Below, one piece after another: positions 63,871 to 64,000 of a stretch of DNA of 64,000 bases. The position numbers and the translations under genes were made by a program. This DNA is from a virus, in IMG/VR virus record IMGVR_UViG_3300048999_000056, positions 48,819 through 112,818 of that record. One strand, written 5' to 3'. The notes beneath the pieces were generated by a model. It worked only from the letters and a program-made list of their open reading frames with translations. It was not told the DNA's origin and did not search any database. Numbering within the stretch: position 1 is the first letter of the stretch; every line of letters starts with the position of its first letter.

Positions 63871-64000
63871 GTTGATATAAGTAGTAGCGTCGAACCAAAT
63901 GGCGAGTTGAAATGTCCGGTTGCTGGTATTGCGTACAGTCACGCCCACGTCGCGAGTTCATGGCGCGGTCACACCTCAACAGACAAGGCTTCAACACGTT

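Noticed and set aside
63718-63948. 76-codon leftward frame with GTG start
   Set aside because: No ribosome site, and it is crossed by the strong 63832-63870 terminator hairpin on the other strand.

Overview
The window is part of the genome of a tailed dsDNA bacteriophage. Genes are tightly packed, mostly with ATGA or TGATG overlaps and AGGAGG-type ribosome binding sites. There are no ribosomal, tRNA or host housekeeping genes, and there is a full tail-fibre/lysis module plus a phage-encoded replication and recombination set. Base composition is GC-rich. Class II ribonucleotide reductase, DUF2612 and gp53-like tail proteins, DUF932, DUF3489 and YkgJ-type small proteins suggest a Gram-negative host, possibly an alphaproteobacterium; this is inference. 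Terminase, portal and capsid genes are not seen, so the genome continues beyond both ends. The left end cuts a tail gene.

Layout. (1) 1-12437, rightward: tail and host-recognition genes (DUF2612 protein, fibres, fibre-tail adaptor, a GT9 glycosyltransferase, a 1448-residue repeat-rich adhesin), then lysis genes (M15 peptidase, holin-like membrane protein, lipoprotein, papain-like protein). An HNH homing endonuclease sits antisense at 9712-10227. (2) 12438-13446: about 1 kb of non-coding DNA with a degenerate 5-base period (NNGCC). (3) 13500-56048, leftward: the early/middle region. It holds many small conserved phage proteins; a structured leader; an SNF2-like helicase; a DnaB-like helicase; SbcC/SbcD-like nuclease subunits; RuvC-like resolvase; RecA-like recombinase; SSB-like protein; clamp loader; a UDG-family A DNA polymerase fusion; a second NNGCC tract (38457-39080); class II ribonucleotide reductase; a DNA methyltransferase; a sliding-clamp-like protein; a sigma-like protein; and a DnaG-type primase. 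(4) 53671-56173: a control region with three DNA-binding proteins (one ParB-like), a 650-base non-coding segment that looks like a separately transcribed structured RNA, and a divergent promoter region. (5) 56174-63519, rightward: small unknown proteins, paired two-TM membrane proteins, an FkbM methyltransferase, then a strong terminator at 63832-63870.

How it may work together. The replisome genes (primase, DnaB-like helicase, clamp loader, clamp-like protein, UDG-polymerase, SSB) and recombination genes (RecA, SbcCD, RuvC) form one leftward block, with ribonucleotide reductase supplying deoxynucleotides. A recurring GTATAT-centred motif lies at gene boundaries on both strands and is probably a phage promoter -10 element; a sigma-region-2-like protein at 50281-50922 is a candidate to act with it. 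Strong hairpin terminators divide the long leftward block into units.

The most unusual signals are the two NNGCC tracts, the second with a 44-50-base higher-order repeat and a promoter-like motif at each edge, and the candidate RNA at 54060-54467, which has its own promoter-like and terminator-like elements. Functions of small proteins are often unknown. Assignments rest on motif recognition by eye, not on searches.
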